A DNA stretch of 64,000 bases from Strongyloides papillosus (GCA_005656395.1 SRSI01000052.1:664263-728262), one strand, 5' to 3'. Positions 1 through 13,700 are shown, counted from the stretch's first letter. The notes: generated by a model from the sequence alone, not told the origin. Numbers and translations: made by a program.

Positions 1-2508
1 AAAAATATACTAATAAGGTATATAAGATCAAACACCAATAAAATTGTTTGCTAAAGGAAATATTTCTCATCACTCCAAACATATTTTTGCATATTAAATA
101 TTACATTATAAAATTGATGTTCAATTTTAATGTAATTTTATTTCAAATTCTACAAGAGTATTCTAATTTTCAAAAATAAAAATTTAAATCTATATTTACT
201 ACTTACAGTAAGAGCTTTTCATTTCTATACGTAAATTATTTAATTTAAAATAAAATATACTTAAAACTCCTCATTATTTAATATGAGGCTTCTTAACGAC
301 AAATATACTTTGTTATATAGATACTTAATGCAAATACATAACATTTAAAATCACTTATAAAGTAAATCGTAAAAATTATTTCCATACTCGGAAGCATTTT
401 TTAGTCAATTATCTTATTCTAAATATACAACTAGCATATTAGAATGCTATATTTTTATTTCATTTTGTCTCTTATTATGAAGAATTATTTTCTTATCATT
501 TTACGAGTCATGTAATAATCAGAACTAAGAAGTCTAGAGTATTTTATCATTATAAGAGCTAAAAAAATTCATATATCTTAATCTATTTTTATCATTTATT
601 TTCTAATTCTAAATTTTAGTTGTGTTTTTTCTAGGACAAATTTTTCATAATTTCTTTTGTCACAAAATTCAAAGGCAACATAAAGGATTAGTGTAATATA
701 TATACTAATCAATAAGCCATTAAAATTTTTATTTAATTAAAGTTTTAAATTAACGAATTTTCTATTTCTAACAAAATTACAATGAAACCATCATAACTAT
801 ATTTTTTCAGTTAAATTAATTTATAACTAATAGAACTTAAAATCAAAAATATATTCTTACAAAAACTATTTAAATTGACTTTATTATAGAGAAAATATAT
901 TATAAAAATTTATTTTAAAATACTTATTAATACCATTAAAAAATTTATGATATTCTACAAATTTTTACTATTAAAAAGTGGTATAAAAAATCATATTGTA
1001 ATAATAACTTTAAATACCAGATGATATAAGTATATATTTTACTAAATAAAAAGTTTTTCTAAAAAAAAGATTATTGAGAATTAAAGATTTATAAATAGAT
1101 AGATTAATTAAAAAAATGTTTCTAATACCAAAAACTAAAAAAAAACCTTGTACTACTATTTTATTAAAAACAGCTGTATAAATGTAACACTACTATATAA
1201 AAAGACTATCTATTTGATGATAAAGAAATAGATGTGTTTTAATTTTACATAACTTTCAATAATTGAGTAGAAAACAATAAGAAATAATTAAACTTTAATT
1301 CTACTTAGTTTTTTTTTCAATTGTAACTATGAAAATTACTATCAGAAAATTAACATTTTAAAATATTAAAAAAATAATATAGTCTTTTGGTTTGATTGTC
1401 AAAAGAATTATAATGTTATTCATTTAATTTGTATGAATCATCAATAATTTTTGACATCACTAACACTATCCATCTACATACTTGTCTAAATATATATAAC
1501 TATTGAACTGCGCTATGATCAAATGTTATCAGAAAAGTGGAGATAGAAATATTGCATACATTCTATGACTGATAGACAACGTGATATTTGTCGTTTAAAT
1601 ATAAATTTTCAAATAAACTTTTAACCAAAAAAAATAAAAAAGTCACATTTTAATATATTTCTTTCATATAAATAGTCCACTTTTTTTAATCATTCAATGA
1701 TCTATAATAGGTTTTTTTTTTCAAAATTAACTTCATATCGATATACATTTGGAACTTTATCTATTGAATATAGTTTTACAAATATCAATGTATATCTTTC
1801 ATTTTTATCAAAATCGCTTACCACAAAAATATCTCTCTTCATACACTTCTTTTTCTTTTCTACAATTTTTATATGTTATTTTATTGAAATTAACTATCAT
1901 GTAATAGAAACTTTTTTTGTCTAACTCTTGTACAAAGGTGAAAGTTAGAAAGAAGACAGAGATACAATGATAGAATTGAATATTTTACAAATGTTTTAAA
2001 ATAAAATAAAGGTACACAAAAAATTGTTATTAAAATAACTCCAATACTATAATATATGTATTTGAACGTTTACAGATCACATGAACATTGAATAAAAGTA
2101 ATTTATTTTCACTATTCAACAATAAATGCAAGGAAATTGAATGTTATATTAAAGTATAAATTTAGAAAATAAACATAAAGTTTATTACATGTGGGTGGAA
2201 TTAAAAATTTTTATAATTGCAAATATTTTTACTTCAATCTATCGATGACTCATTTATTTACATTAAAGTATAAATATATCAATTTATTTTTAAATAATTA
2301 AATTAATGCACAATAATGTTCTAACTATATGGGTGTTAAATTTAAAATAAATCTTAGATACATAAATATTATTAAGTGAATTTTTCTTGTAATATTCAAA
2401 CAAGAGAAAATAGTGATATTAAAATATGGAAAATATTCTTTTTAAATAGCAAAATATTTACATTGCCAAATATAACGTATTCTTATTGGCATCTTCAGAA
2501 AATCTTTG
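1..2508. other. AT-rich gene-free stretch
   Basis: I see no convincing coding exon, RNA gene or repeat here. It is extremely AT-rich with homopolymer runs. The longest open frame (1697-1924, plus) is low-complexity F/Y/I/S-rich and has no recognisable domain. The right part is the 3' flank of the bZIP gene. Confidence 0.6.
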
Positions 2509-3360
2509 CTAATTACAGGTATAATTATTAACATGAGAAGTATGAACTTCTGAAGATAAATAATCACTCATCAATGATTCATCCATAAATAATGGCATTT
2601 GCGGTGTAACGATATCTAGAGGTAAATAAATCTTTTCATTTGTTAAGTTTTCCATATTAAAATTAAATCCAGATGGTCTTTCAATTTTTTGTCTACCTGA
2701 CATTACTGGAAAATTTGACGGTCTAACAAATGTGTCGTTCATATTTTCATTGTAGGATTGATTTAATGAAATTCTATCATCAATGTGAATTTTAGAAACT
2801 TCACAATTTATATATTTCTCAGAAACTTCTCTGTCATAATTATTTGATATTGGTTGGTAAAAATCATCTGCTGGCATTTGATTATTCTTACTTACCATTG
2901 TATTATATATATTCGCTGACCCTTGTTGATATTGGTATTGATTGTCATTAATATATTCCTGTTTAATATTAGAATAATCTTTTATAACGGGATAAGTTTG
3001 AGTATATGAAGTGGTGATAGCATTTTTATCCATAGTTATTTCACTATTTTCATTAATTTCTCCACTACTTTGTGTTATAATACTTTTCCCATATATGATG
3101 TCTTCAGATAAACCAATAGAGCGGAGATCAACACCTTGTGAGAGTAAATAATTTACCATTAACTGGCATGATGATTTATATTGTTCTAATTCTATTTTTA
3201 ATGATTCAATTATCTCATTTCTTGAGTTTACATCTGATTCCAATTTTCTCACTTTTGCCACTTTTCTTTCTCTACATCTTTGAGCAGCTTTTTTATTATT
3301 TAGGCGACGCAAATCTCGTTTTTGCTGTTCCGTTAAATTACTCAACGATACTTTCATCAT
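2509..3360 (-). CDS. bZIP transcription factor (single exon)
   Basis: A 283-residue protein in one exon. Residues 15-39 form a basic region with the bZIP signature NKKAAQRCR (Asn, two Ala, Cys-Arg). A leucine-zipper-like helix follows at about 40-70, with Leu40 and Leu54 at heptad positions and weaker residues at 47 and 61. The rest is low-complexity, rich in Asn, Ser, Gln and Tyr, as in an activation or linker domain. Such proteins dimerise and bind palindromic DNA in the nucleus. Having the basic region so close to the N-terminus is unusual but seen in small nematode ZIP/ATF/FOS-type factors. The ATG at 3360 is used because the bZIP begins right after it; the next codon is also Met. The subfamily cannot be assigned. 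Confidence 0.85.
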   Translation of the reverse strand: MMKVSLSNLTEQQKRDLRRLNNKKAAQRCRERKVAKVRKLESDVNSRNEIIESLKIELEQYKSSCQLMVNYLLSQGVDLRSIGLSEDIIYGKSIITQSSGEINENSEITMDKNAITTSYTQTYPVIKDYSNIKQEYINDNQYQYQQGSANIYNTMVSKNNQMPADDFYQPISNNYDREVSEKYINCEVSKIHIDDRISLNQSYNENMNDTFVRPSNFPVMSGRQKIERPSGFNFNMENLTNEKIYLPLDIVTPQMPLFMDESLMSDYLSSEVHTSHVNNYTCN

Positions 3361-4452
3361 AAATATTATATTAGTACTTTAATAGATATAATAAGATCAA
3401 GAAATACTATTGCTCTAAAATATTAAATAAATTATTATAAACGTATGAATATAAAAATTTTGATACATATAAGTTTTTTTTCCTGTGTAGAAATTGACAT
3501 TTTAACATGAGAATGTAAGATGACTCATCATTGATAAGAAAATCGAAAAATATTCAATTAAATACATTATTTTTAAACTTTATAAATTTACTGATATTAT
3601 AATATATAAGGTAAAGTTTTATCTAATTAATAAGACTAAATTTTGATAAATAAGTTAAAAATTAAAATTTTTCTTTTTAGAATAGGATAGTTAAATAAGA
3701 AATAATATATAACAGTATCTTTGTGTGTCCCAAACTGAATATATGTAGATCAATTGTTTGTTTATCTAAAAGAAATTTTAAAATCAAATTGTACAGTTTT
3801 TTTATTATGAATTAAAATGATTAAGTTATAAATATTTATATAATTTGATACTTCCTATAGAAAAACTTCATATAATTGATTATTTTTGTAATATATTTCT
3901 AAACTGAAATTCATTGATAAAATAAAAAAAAATATTTATTTAATATATATTAAACTATGAATTAAAATATAAATGAGAAGAGTATGAAAAATAACATTTT
4001 ATATAATACTACTTAAAGAATATTGAAAAATATTATTAAAAGTTATAAATTCATCGATTGTAAATGATAAAATCAGTACCTTATATAGGAATAAAATATT
4101 TTTATAACATTTTGATAAAATATTTTCTCTTTATTTTTCAAAGTAGCAGTAAAATTATTCTTTTTATATTTTAGTATAATAATATATTGATATATCATTT
4201 TAATAGGATAGATAAAACAATAAAAACAGTTTATAAAAGGTAAAATTAAGATATCAATTACTTGATGAAATCAATGCTTTTTTTATCACACAATTGTATA
4301 TATATAAATTAATATCATAGTTTGTCCTTTTTTCTCTGAAAACTAAGATTCTTTATAAAGGAATGAAAATAATATAAAAATGAAAGTTAAACCTTCTTTC
4401 AATTATTTAATTATAATTTTATTTCTATTTTAAAATTAAAAATTGTCATAAA
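3361..4452. other. Intergenic AT-rich sequence
   Basis: Upstream region of the bZIP gene and downstream region of the F-box gene, both minus strand. No exon-like stretch or structured repeat was recognised. Confidence 0.6.
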
Positions 4453-5535
4453 CTATGCATAAATATAAATATTTAATACTAATGGATGCGTTGTGTTTGA
4501 ATATCTATATACAAATGATATTTGTTCTGAGTTTCTTTTTATATACCTTATCCATCGATTATAATTTCTGATAACAGCTACTAACTGACTTAATTGACAT
4601 CTTATGAAACCAAGATCCCAGTAAACTGAACGCGTACTCTTTAACATTTCATTTTTCATATTATTTTTCTCTATCATACATGAATATTCGTGAAAAGCTT
4701 CCAATAAATATTTAATACCATTATGAGTAATATTAGATTTAACTCCTTGCAATAAAATTATTTCTGGCCATGAAGCACTATCTGCCCAGGTGGCTAACGT
4801 TTTATTTGACAATAATGGTGCATATATACAATCAACTTTCTTATTAATACCAAAGAATTTAAAAACTTTTAATTGTAAATTTGATGTGAATAGATGATCT
4901 GATAATAACTGACAATCTTCCAATACACAACGTTTAATCACCACTTTTGATAGATAGAGTGTTCTTATAAGTGATGAAAATATTTCATAGTTTATTGATA
5001 TAACACATTCAGTTAATAGCAACTCATAAACACTATTCTCACACATACGTCGAAGAGTTTTATAGCAAGATTGAGAAAAATTTAAAGATTCCATTGAAAC
5101 AGTTTGCGTTATCATAAGATATCTAACCCATTTTGAAATATCCTTTATTGATACACTAAATTGTCTTCTTTCTTCAGGTGATAGCAGAAACATACTTTCA
5201 TTTAAACGATAACATTTATCTTCTCCACATCCAACAAGAACGATTTCCTCGATTTTCTTAATATTGAATTCAGTGAAATGTCTTCGAATAATTTTATTGA
5301 TCCTTTTATTTACAAGTCTCATATTCAGAATGTCTTTACAATCAACTCTTTTAAGAATTTCAATTATACATTTATCAGAAATGTCTTCAATTGTATTGAT
5401 ACGTAGAAAAGGTGAAGGAATAAATTGAGAATAGTCATTTTTTGTATTACTATTAACACCAACTTCTCTTATTAAATCCTTTTTCTTATTAGACGATCTT
5501 CTCCATAGCGATTCTGTACGAAATAACTTCAACAT
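4453..5535 (-). CDS. F-box protein
   Basis: A 360-residue single-exon protein. Residues about 46-88 match an F-box: a Ser/Asp-rich start, then IIEILKRVDCKDILNMRLVN and a basic KRINKIIRR stretch. F-box proteins use this helix bundle to dock on Skp1 in SCF ubiquitin ligases, and the C-terminal part selects the substrate. The remaining 270 residues are alpha/beta-like with no clear LRR or FTH repeats, so the substrate is unknown. Nematode genomes hold large, fast-evolving F-box families and this fits one. The ATG at 5535 opens the frame; no upstream exon was seen. Confidence 0.7.
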   Translation of the reverse strand: MLKLFRTESLWRRSSNKKKDLIREVGVNSNTKNDYSQFIPSPFLRINTIEDISDKCIIEILKRVDCKDILNMRLVNKRINKIIRRHFTEFNIKKIEEIVLVGCGEDKCYRLNESMFLLSPEERRQFSVSIKDISKWVRYLMITQTVSMESLNFSQSCYKTLRRMCENSVYELLLTECVISINYEIFSSLIRTLYLSKVVIKRCVLEDCQLLSDHLFTSNLQLKVFKFFGINKKVDCIYAPLLSNKTLATWADSASWPEIILLQGVKSNITHNGIKYLLEAFHEYSCMIEKNNMKNEMLKSTRSVYWDLGFIRCQLSQLVAVIRNYNRWIRYIKRNSEQISFVYRYSNTTHPLVLNIYIYA

Positions 5536-6329
5536 ATTTATTAGAAACGAAAGTATAACTACAATAAAGAATAGAAAACCTCAATAATTTGTTTGAAAAT
5601 AAATGTTAAAGGAACGTATGACGCAAGAATCCTGCAATCTTACATATTTATATAAAGGTTACGAGTTGTCTAACCCCTCCTTTCCTTCGTAAAAAGAAGC
5701 AAACACCATTGTAATTATATTGTCCTCATATAAATCTCATTGCTTTAAACAATTAACTAGTGACAATTAAAGGTTAATAAGATAAGAACGATATTTTTTT
5801 GGCATACGTAAACTTATTTGAATGAACGAATTAGTAGCGAATGCCAAGATTGTTTGACTTGAAGCATTAATGTTTGACAGATGTATTCACTTGACAGCTT
5901 CAAGTTAATAAACTAATATTTTAAACTTTTTCAATGATTGGAGATAAGGAAACTTCTATCACCTTTAGGGTATTTTAATTTATAAATATGGTCAAACCAA
6001 TACAAATCCCTTAGATAAAAATATATGATTTTTGAACATCATCTACAATCACTAACTTTACAAACAATCTGACAATTAAGAAAAAAACAAAAAAATTACA
6101 TCAATGTAAAGATTTAGCTATTTCTGTTATATTTTTAAAAATAACTTTAGCGCTCAAATTTTCATATTACAACTTAAAAAAACTAAATAAAAAATACACA
6201 CAAATATTATGAACAAGAACCCTTGCTAGAACGTGAATACACCTAGCAATTTCTCTATGATAAAATTCAGTACTTTATTTTTTTACAAGAAAATAATACA
6301 TACAAAATATTGAATTAAAAAAAATTAAT
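5536..6329. other. Intergenic between F-box gene and RPA2
   Basis: Upstream flank of the F-box gene and 3' flank of RPA2. A slightly GC-richer patch lies at about 5610-5720, probably promoter or 5'UTR. No gene was recognised. Confidence 0.55.
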
Positions 6330-7167
6330 TTAACATCCCAAGCCATAAGTTCCTTCACCATCAATAAATACATTTCCTTCGTGTTCAAGTTTCTCAACAG
6401 CACGGTTAACCACTTCAACTGCTACACTGAAATGAGTTGCCATTTCGTCAATACTGAACTTTTCTTGCCCACTATCTCTGAGGTGTTTGATAATTCGCTC
6501 ACCGAGTGATTGAGGATCGTCAGATGCTTTATTGCCAGCAACACGAGGTGCAGCCCCACCATTTTCCTTAGAGTTATTCAATATTCCATATCCCTTGAGA
6601 CCACTAAGTGCAGAAGGATTATTATATAATAGCCCTAAAAGTCCACGTCCAAACTCAATCTTAGCAAGGCGTGCTTCCCATTTATAAACATCAACTTCAG
6701 CTAAATCTTCAACCTCAGACATTGTCAAAACAATAACTTCCAACTGTCCGTCATGATAATGCAATTTCCCACAAGTACGGATAACTGATCCCTCGACATA
6801 CTTTGATTCATAAGCAGTACTCTAAGAAAGTAATTATATTACAAGAGATTTTTAAAAAACTTACCGTACTATATACACAGCATCTTACAGAATAAGCACT
6901 ATCCTCCATATCGGTTACAACATAAGTGATTCCTCCTTCATTCTCCTCTACTTTTGTAATTTTACCAGCAATCCCAACTTTTGAAAAATCGTAATGTCCA
7001 AGACTGATTTTATCGTTTCCATCAGGAATCATACATAGATCTTTAATCTCAACACTAATAGTATGTTTTGATGCATCAAAGTTCTTAATAGTATATTCGT
7101 TACCATCTGCAATAGCGGAAGCATCCATGGTTGAATTCCAATTATTTGCATCAAATGTGGCATTCAT
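6330..7167 (-). CDS. RPA2: Replication protein A 32 kDa subunit (RPA2)
   Basis: Two exons, 6865-7167 and 6330-6821, joined in phase 0 across a 43 bp intron, give 263 residues, close to the usual RPA2 length of about 270. The N-terminal half is the OB-fold of the single-stranded-DNA-binding complex. The join restores the stretch YESKYVEGSVIRTCGKL, which corresponds to the RPA2 'V.G..R' strand. The C-terminus (about residues 195-263) is a winged helix ending GTYGLGC, the protein-interaction domain. RPA2 acts with RPA1 and RPA3 in replication, repair and checkpoint signalling. The N-terminal phosphorylation tail is short. An acceptor-like TTTTTAG lies 22 bases before the ATG, suggesting trans-splicing. 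Confidence 0.88.
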
Positions 7168-8011
7168 GTTATGTTACGCTAGTATATCCTAAAAATACAC
7201 AATATAAAAAGTAGACAAAAAAAATTAAAAAAATTGGTAAAAAGTACGCAGCATATACAAAATAAATGAAAAGGATGAATCGTACAATGAATAGGCACAA
7301 ATTAGAGGGTTCAAACTAACGTTGTGAGAGATAAAAATGCAAAGACTTTCTTCCAAACAAAATACAGCATGACTAGAGAAACGCAGTGAGAATAGAAATT
7401 TTTTAAAATTTTTTTTCTTGTTTTTGAAATGGCAATTGTTAACATTGGTATCAAATATAACAATAAAAGGACTCCGAGTAATGATAAAAAACAATGTGTT
7501 TCCGTAGTTTGGTGATATTTTTATTTTAACACTACCTCATAGAAAATTTTAATAATGGGAAACCCCTATAATTAAATTATTTATCAGTTATATATAAAGC
7601 TTAACAATAAAAATTTTACTGATGCTTCATCTTTGTGAATGATTAACATTTTTCCAAAACTAAAAAACTTCGGGGAATCTCTCTAGAATAACCTATACAT
7701 AGAAGATAAATTTTTTAAATCAAATTTAAAGATTTTACAATTTTTAAATTTTAATGATGTTAAGATTTTACGTTCATTTGATGGAAGGTTTTATTACGTG
7801 TACTACTTAATTGTCAACCAACAAATAAGAAGCACATTTACTTTACACTACTATTTTTAATTACCATTATTTATCTAACATCCCGCTGTAGTTGTGAAAA
7901 CTGGTGAGAATAATTACTCAATGATATCACAAAACTCCATATTTTTTCTTTGATATTTAATAGCTTTCTAATATATATTAAAATAAGATAAATTTAACAA
8001 CAATTAAATCT
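7168..8011. other. Divergent intergenic region (RPA2 / WAP gene)
   Basis: About 840 bp between the divergent RPA2 (-) and WAP (+) starts, probably holding both promoters. An open frame at 7225-7494 (-) has no recognisable domain and overlaps likely 5'UTR or promoter sequence, so it is not annotated as a gene. Confidence 0.55.
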
Positions 8012-8710
8012 ATGAATACTTTTTTAACCTTTCTCCTGACATTTCTCTTTTCATTAATCTATGGAATTTTTGAAGATGAACCTCATCCAGTTCCTGCAAA
8101 AGATCTGAGTTTAGCTTGCGATATTTGTCATGTTCTCAAAGTTGGAAAAGATGGGAAACTTAAGTGTGTCAAAAGAAATAGATGTTGTGATGGTATGAAT
8201 AAAAGAAGATTTCTTGTATAATTTTTTTTAGGTTTAAATTCATACACATCATGTTTAATAAATCCATGCCTTCATTACAGGAAATCTTGCAAACGCTCAA
8301 AACATTGCATTATAAATAATTGTCGTTCTAGTGGATGTTATGCTATCTATTATGATGAGAATTGGATTGAAATTGATAGTCAATATTGTAACTCACAAGA
8401 AAAATTGAAACTAAAATCCTACCAAATTCCAAAAGAAGCTGATGGCAATAATAGGATTAAGATATTTCCCCAAGTTAGTATGAAAAAATTTTATCATGAC
8501 ATTAAGAAAGATAAACCGGGAATATGTGATAAAAATCTTCAAAATGAAGGTGAAATATTAAAAATATGTACAGATAACTGTAAAAACGACAATGATTGTC
8601 CAGGACAAATGAAATGCTGCAATAACGGCTGTGCAAGTCTTTGTACTCTAAAATACAAAAAGGTTGAAAAAAATTTCCTTAACATCGAGATTGTTGTTAA
8701 GGAAAAATGA
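8012..8710 (+). CDS. Secreted WAP-domain protein
   Basis: Exons 8012-8192 and 8232-8710 (39 bp intron, split Gly codon) give 219 residues. Residues 1-18 form a signal peptide. The middle holds a Cys-rich region (CDICHVLK, then CCDG across the splice) of no known family. The C-terminus is a whey-acidic-protein four-disulphide core: KPGIC, then CTDNC, NDNDCPGQMKCC and NGC..C. WAP domains are secreted and often inhibit proteases or act in innate defence, but the inhibitory loop cannot be judged here. The gene is convergent with VPS45, with only 74 bp between the stops. The domain is confident; the function is inferred. Confidence 0.82.
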
Positions 8711-8784
8711 AATTAAAACAATTAAAATCATATACATATTATTTGATTAAATGTTTATTTCGTAAATTAATTTTATATATTTTA

Positions 8785-10536
8785 TCATTTTTGACTATTA
8801 CTAAGCATATCAATAAAACTTGTTGTATTATGTACATAGTTGCTAGCTAAAACAACTTTAGGATAAGAAGGATTTTGAAGTCTTTTTAAATTGAAGAAAT
8901 TTATTGCAGCACTTTCTTCATATGTAGCTCCACCAATAATGCAAACTATGATCCCTTCGATACGTTTACCATTAACACCAAAATTACCATTATTCCAAAT
9001 GTAAGGAAAAGATTGTTCCGTTAATCTTCCACGTACTATATCTTCGAGAACACGTAAAATATATGGATCATGTTCTGTGAAAATATTCTCTATTCCCTTA
9101 AATCCTTTAATAAACCTTTTAGCTATTTCTGAAGCAGAAGAATTTTTTTTAAGTAAATCACCTTGACGAGCACTCGCACCACTATATTTGAAAAGATTTT
9201 CGATAGCAGTAAAGTATTTATTATTCACATTTCTTTGTCGTAACATTGATAAAAGAGAGGGTAAAGCATTATTCATGTGTTTTTCAAATATTAAACCATA
9301 TATCATTACAAGTCTTATAGCATTTAAATCGCTTATGTTAGAATTTTGTACAAGTTTTCTAACGTTATCTAAGCATGTATTATGATCTCCATTCGCAAAC
9401 ATTGTCTGTTCTAACTCAGAAACTTCCATGAGTTTTTCTCTTGCTACAATTGTAGCTAGTTCACTAACTATTTGAACATGTTTAGAAACGGTTCCAGAAA
9501 TTTTTTTAAATTGTGGGTAATTTTCAATAAATTTTTTCATATCTTGCACTGAATCAAGCTTCTGATGAGTCTTTGCTTTTTCTTGATGTTCAGTCATTAG
9601 TTGCTTAATATTCTGACCTATTTCACCAAAATTTAGGTACATATTTGTTGCATAGAAGTCATCTTGTAAACAATTAAGCACGAATGTCTTTGTTTCATCA
9701 ACCGTATCTCCTTTGTTATCTTTATTTTTTAAACTCAAAATAACCCTATTATTGTTAATTCCAAATAATTCATGAACCATAGCTTCATATGTCCATTGAT
9801 TTAACAATGGAGTAATAGGATCTTCACTTCTTTCTAAAATTAGTACCAAAATATCATCGTTACAATTTTCAAACAATTGTTCTTCCCTTGAACGTAATTT
9901 ATCTATTCCCTCTGCCAATCTAACACAATTTTTAGAATTTCTTTGATATCTAACGATTGGTTTCCTTTTAAAACTTAAAGCAGAAGCAGTTAACATTTCA
10001 ACCATCCTATTCAGACATTCATCATTTATTTCAAATACTCCATTTTTTATTGTATAACAGTTAGGAGAGCCTAAAGTTAGAAGATTTGTTGAGAGAGGAA
10101 TAGAGTCCAAGAAAAATTCATGTAAATCTCTTACAACTTCATTGTGATCGTTACTAGCTAGTTTTTTTATCTCTGTTTTTGGTATAATATTAGAAAAATA
10201 TATATAATACTGTGGATATTTAGGATTTTGAAGTTCTTCAACTAACAATTCTACGTTTTTATAAGTTGGCCTTAAAAAAACAATCGCCTTAATATATTTT
10301 ATTGAATCTCTCGCATTTAATGAATCGATTCTTTCAAATAAATATACTTCCTTTTGCATCAATTCTGATTGTGGAAAAGAACATGATACAATTGACGTCT
10401 AAACAGTAAAAAGAGAAATGTAATATTCACTAACTTAACTTACTGTTTCTTTATCCATTAGTAATATTTTCATTCCTGGTCCGGCTAATCTTATCATTTC
10501 GTTTATATACAATTGTGATATCGTTAAGACATTCAT
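8785..10536 (-). CDS. vps-45: Vacuolar protein sorting protein VPS45 (Sec1/Munc18 family)
   Basis: Two exons, 10444-10536 and 8785-10398, join in phase 0 across a 45 bp intron. The product is 568 residues, nearly identical in length to animal VPS45 (about 570). The junction makes the VPS45 hallmark LLMDKETTSIVS, followed by QSELMQKEVYLFERID and FLRPT. Later motifs such as the YYIYFSNI stretch and LILERSEDPITPLL also fit SM proteins. VPS45 binds Tlg2/syntaxin-16-type SNAREs and promotes endosome/TGN fusion. The short first exon (31 residues) supplies the conserved N-terminal helix. It is head-to-head with MED17, 214 bp apart, and tail-to-tail with the WAP gene. Confidence 0.93.
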
Positions 10537-10750
10537 TTTTAACGATATTTAAAAAACTAAAATTGTTCAAAATTTTATATGATAACTAAAGGTCAAAATG
10601 GTGTGTTGTTTTCTTCAACGACCGGACCGTACTTTATCCTTTTCCTAAATATAAACGTTTTTCCATGCCATTATAAAATTTATAAGTCCTCATACGGACA
10701 TTTTTTGCCGCTAACTTATTTTTTTATTATTTTAATTTGTTTAGCAAACT
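10537..10750. promoter_or_regulatory. Bidirectional promoter between vps-45 and MED17
   Basis: The two start codons face away from each other with 214 bp between them, so both promoters must lie here. The segment is somewhat GC-richer than normal intergenic DNA and contains CGACCGGACCG-like sequence near 10620. No known motif could be assigned. Confidence 0.6.
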
Positions 10751-13700
10751 ATGAATGATTCTAAAAAAGTTGATGAGTGTATGCCTCCGCCAAAAACTAT
10801 TCCATCATCAACAACATTGACTTCAGATGACTCAAAATTTGTCAAACCTATTGGGATACCAAACAAAAGTAGAAAATATGTCTACGTTGAACCAAAGAAG
10901 GAATGGAATGTTATTGAATATAGTTTAGAAGGAACTGAAGCTTTAATGCCGTAAGCTATATTAATATTAAAAAACAAATTTATTAAAATAATTTTTAGAC
11001 CGAAATCTTTCCAAGAATCACTTGCGGAAAAAGCTTTAAGAATAGATTGGAAAAAAATTGTTGGTTCGAATGTTACTTACGATGATCCTGAATTGGTTTA
11101 TGATGTGGAATCAGATAAGGCATTGGATTTAGTTGACAAAATTTTAACTTTAAAAATCCATCAAAAATCGTACAACCCACCCACACATCACACTAACAAC
11201 TCTTCAAAATTAGTAGTAAAACCTAATGATCTCCAAATTAATAAAAGTAATGGGTTACATAATGAAGATAAAGAACGAATTAGATTTAATAAACTTGTTA
11301 AAGAGGCCAATGAAGCAGGATTGGAGCTAAACGATGATAATATGGATTATGAGGAACTCTCAAAGCATGTTGATGGTGCATCAATAGATAAAATTGATGG
11401 ACCAATTAGTGTAACAGAGGTGGAACAGATGGTAGAGAATAATATTGTATATGAAAACTACAGAAATCGTAAATTTATTGAGGGTGAAACAAATTTAGAA
11501 AAGAAAAAAAAAAGTAAAGACAAAGAAAGTGACGATGAGGACATTGGATACATGATAGGAAAAGCTGCTATTGAAACATTCAAAGAAGGTCGTATAGTCC
11601 AGGAACTTGAAGATCAAGGATTACCATCAGCTAAAAAGATTATTCATAATTCTCAAGTTGCATCAAAAATTCGTTACCTTGTTCAAAAAAGATTGCAGAG
11701 GAAGACATTAGAGTATCATTTTATTGGAATGCCCCTTCAGAATGATGAACCAAAGACTATTTATCAAATTCTAAAACCTTCATCAAACAACGCTTTTGGT
11801 ATCCTTCCACATGACACTTCATCTGAAGTTTTTGATCCCACTAAATGCGATGAATTTGTCAAAGAATTAACTGATAGACAAATTGAAGCAGCAAAAAAAG
11901 CTTGGGATGCATTAGAATTACAAACAAATGAGTTTGATATTTTTTCTCAATTTAAAAATGACGCTTTAGAAGCAAAAAACCGAGGTGAAGATATTAAAAC
12001 AATGTCTATACATTTTGGTTCTACGAAGATTATGATTCCCGTTATAGTGAAGGATTCATTCTCAAGTGAACCGAGAAAAAGCGATGAAATGTCATCTGAT
12101 TCAGAAGATGAGGATGAAGATTTTCAAATGGAAGTTGATAAAGAAAGTGACGGAGGAGATCATGTAGAACCAATACCTTCTGTCGCTTTTTACATCAACA
12201 GGAGTGGGAAATTATTAGGATGTAAGATTGATGGGGAATCATATTCTTTAGATAAACCGGAATTTTTAAGCAATGAACTAACTAACAGAATGCTCGAAGC
12301 AATTGAAAATAGTGAAGGCAACAAGAAGGATGAAGAAATGGCTTCAGAAGATGGAAGCTTAGATTCAAGAGGTAGAAATAAGGAGAAGGATAGAGATAGT
12401 TCTTCACGTGCACAATCACCTATTGTTCCAGAAGCGGGTCCTTGGCACAAGGTTGCTAAGAATCTTCATGAAGCTTTGCAGCATGTAAATTATCTTCTTG
12501 ACCAATTAAGAGTTATGGATACTTCTTACATGAAACCGTTGACCGTTGCAGAAAACACTGGAGATGAGAATACAGCAATTAATTCAAAACTATACTTATG
12601 GGTTGCAAAAAGAAAGGCTTTAGAAGAGTCTGTAGGAATTCTTGAAACAGGAACTAAGCATCGTAAGGTTGATACTGAGAGTTTTGAAGATAAACAGGCT
12701 TTTTTTAACGAATTGAAAAGCATGAGAGAATTTTGGAGACTACGTAAAGTCGGGAAATTTCTTACTGGTGATTTGGGGTACCGTATTTTTGGTTCAAATT
12801 TTATTCCTTCAGAGTCTTTTGATGTTACAAGGAAATCAAGTGCAATACTTGAAGAAGAAAAAAAACATAAATCAGAGACCGGTGATACATCTCCATTATC
12901 TTATCTTCAAGTTGTTGTACCTTATGACTTAATGCGTCGTACAGTAATGAGTGTTGATATTATCATTGACCACAATGCAGTAACAGAAGGGTCGTTGTCA
13001 AAAAGAAAAGATAATTCTGATTTGGAATATATGGTGGTTAAACCCGAAGATGCTATGAAGGTCCATTGGAGAAAAGCTCTTTTGTGGGCTCAAGAATCGC
13101 TGATTTGTAGAGATATATTAAAAATTCTTTTTAGTGATGCTGCTCAAGCTACTGACATTTTTTCAATGCAACGTGAGAATGTTTTGATGGTTTCCTTATT
13201 TTCAAACGTTATTCTTAAAATCCAACTTGATTTTTATCCCTTTAAGGATGAAAATTTACCTCAACCAGGGATTCCTGTTCTTAATACACTTCTTAGACAT
13301 CTATTTTTATCGGACCTATGTATAAGGCCAAAACTACTACAACAATTTGTAACTCTTCCCCTAATTGATTCACAAGATTACATTGCCGGAAGAACTTTTT
13401 CAGATGCTAGTAAATCAGAAATGAAAGAAATGATTAACTATACTAAACATACAACATTACTTTCCCGTATATGCAAAGTTGCTTCACATTATAAATTAGT
13501 TCAGGAAGTAATAAACGAATTACAAAATTTCTCAATCCAATATTCTGATCCCTCTTTATCTTGGAAGTTTTATCGTATCACATCTATTGAATCATTCATT
13601 AATGTTGTTCTTTCAAATAGAGGATTTGTTGATATCATTCCAAAACAATCATTTACAATTTCAATAACACATGATAACATTTTAATAAGTATTCGTGCTA

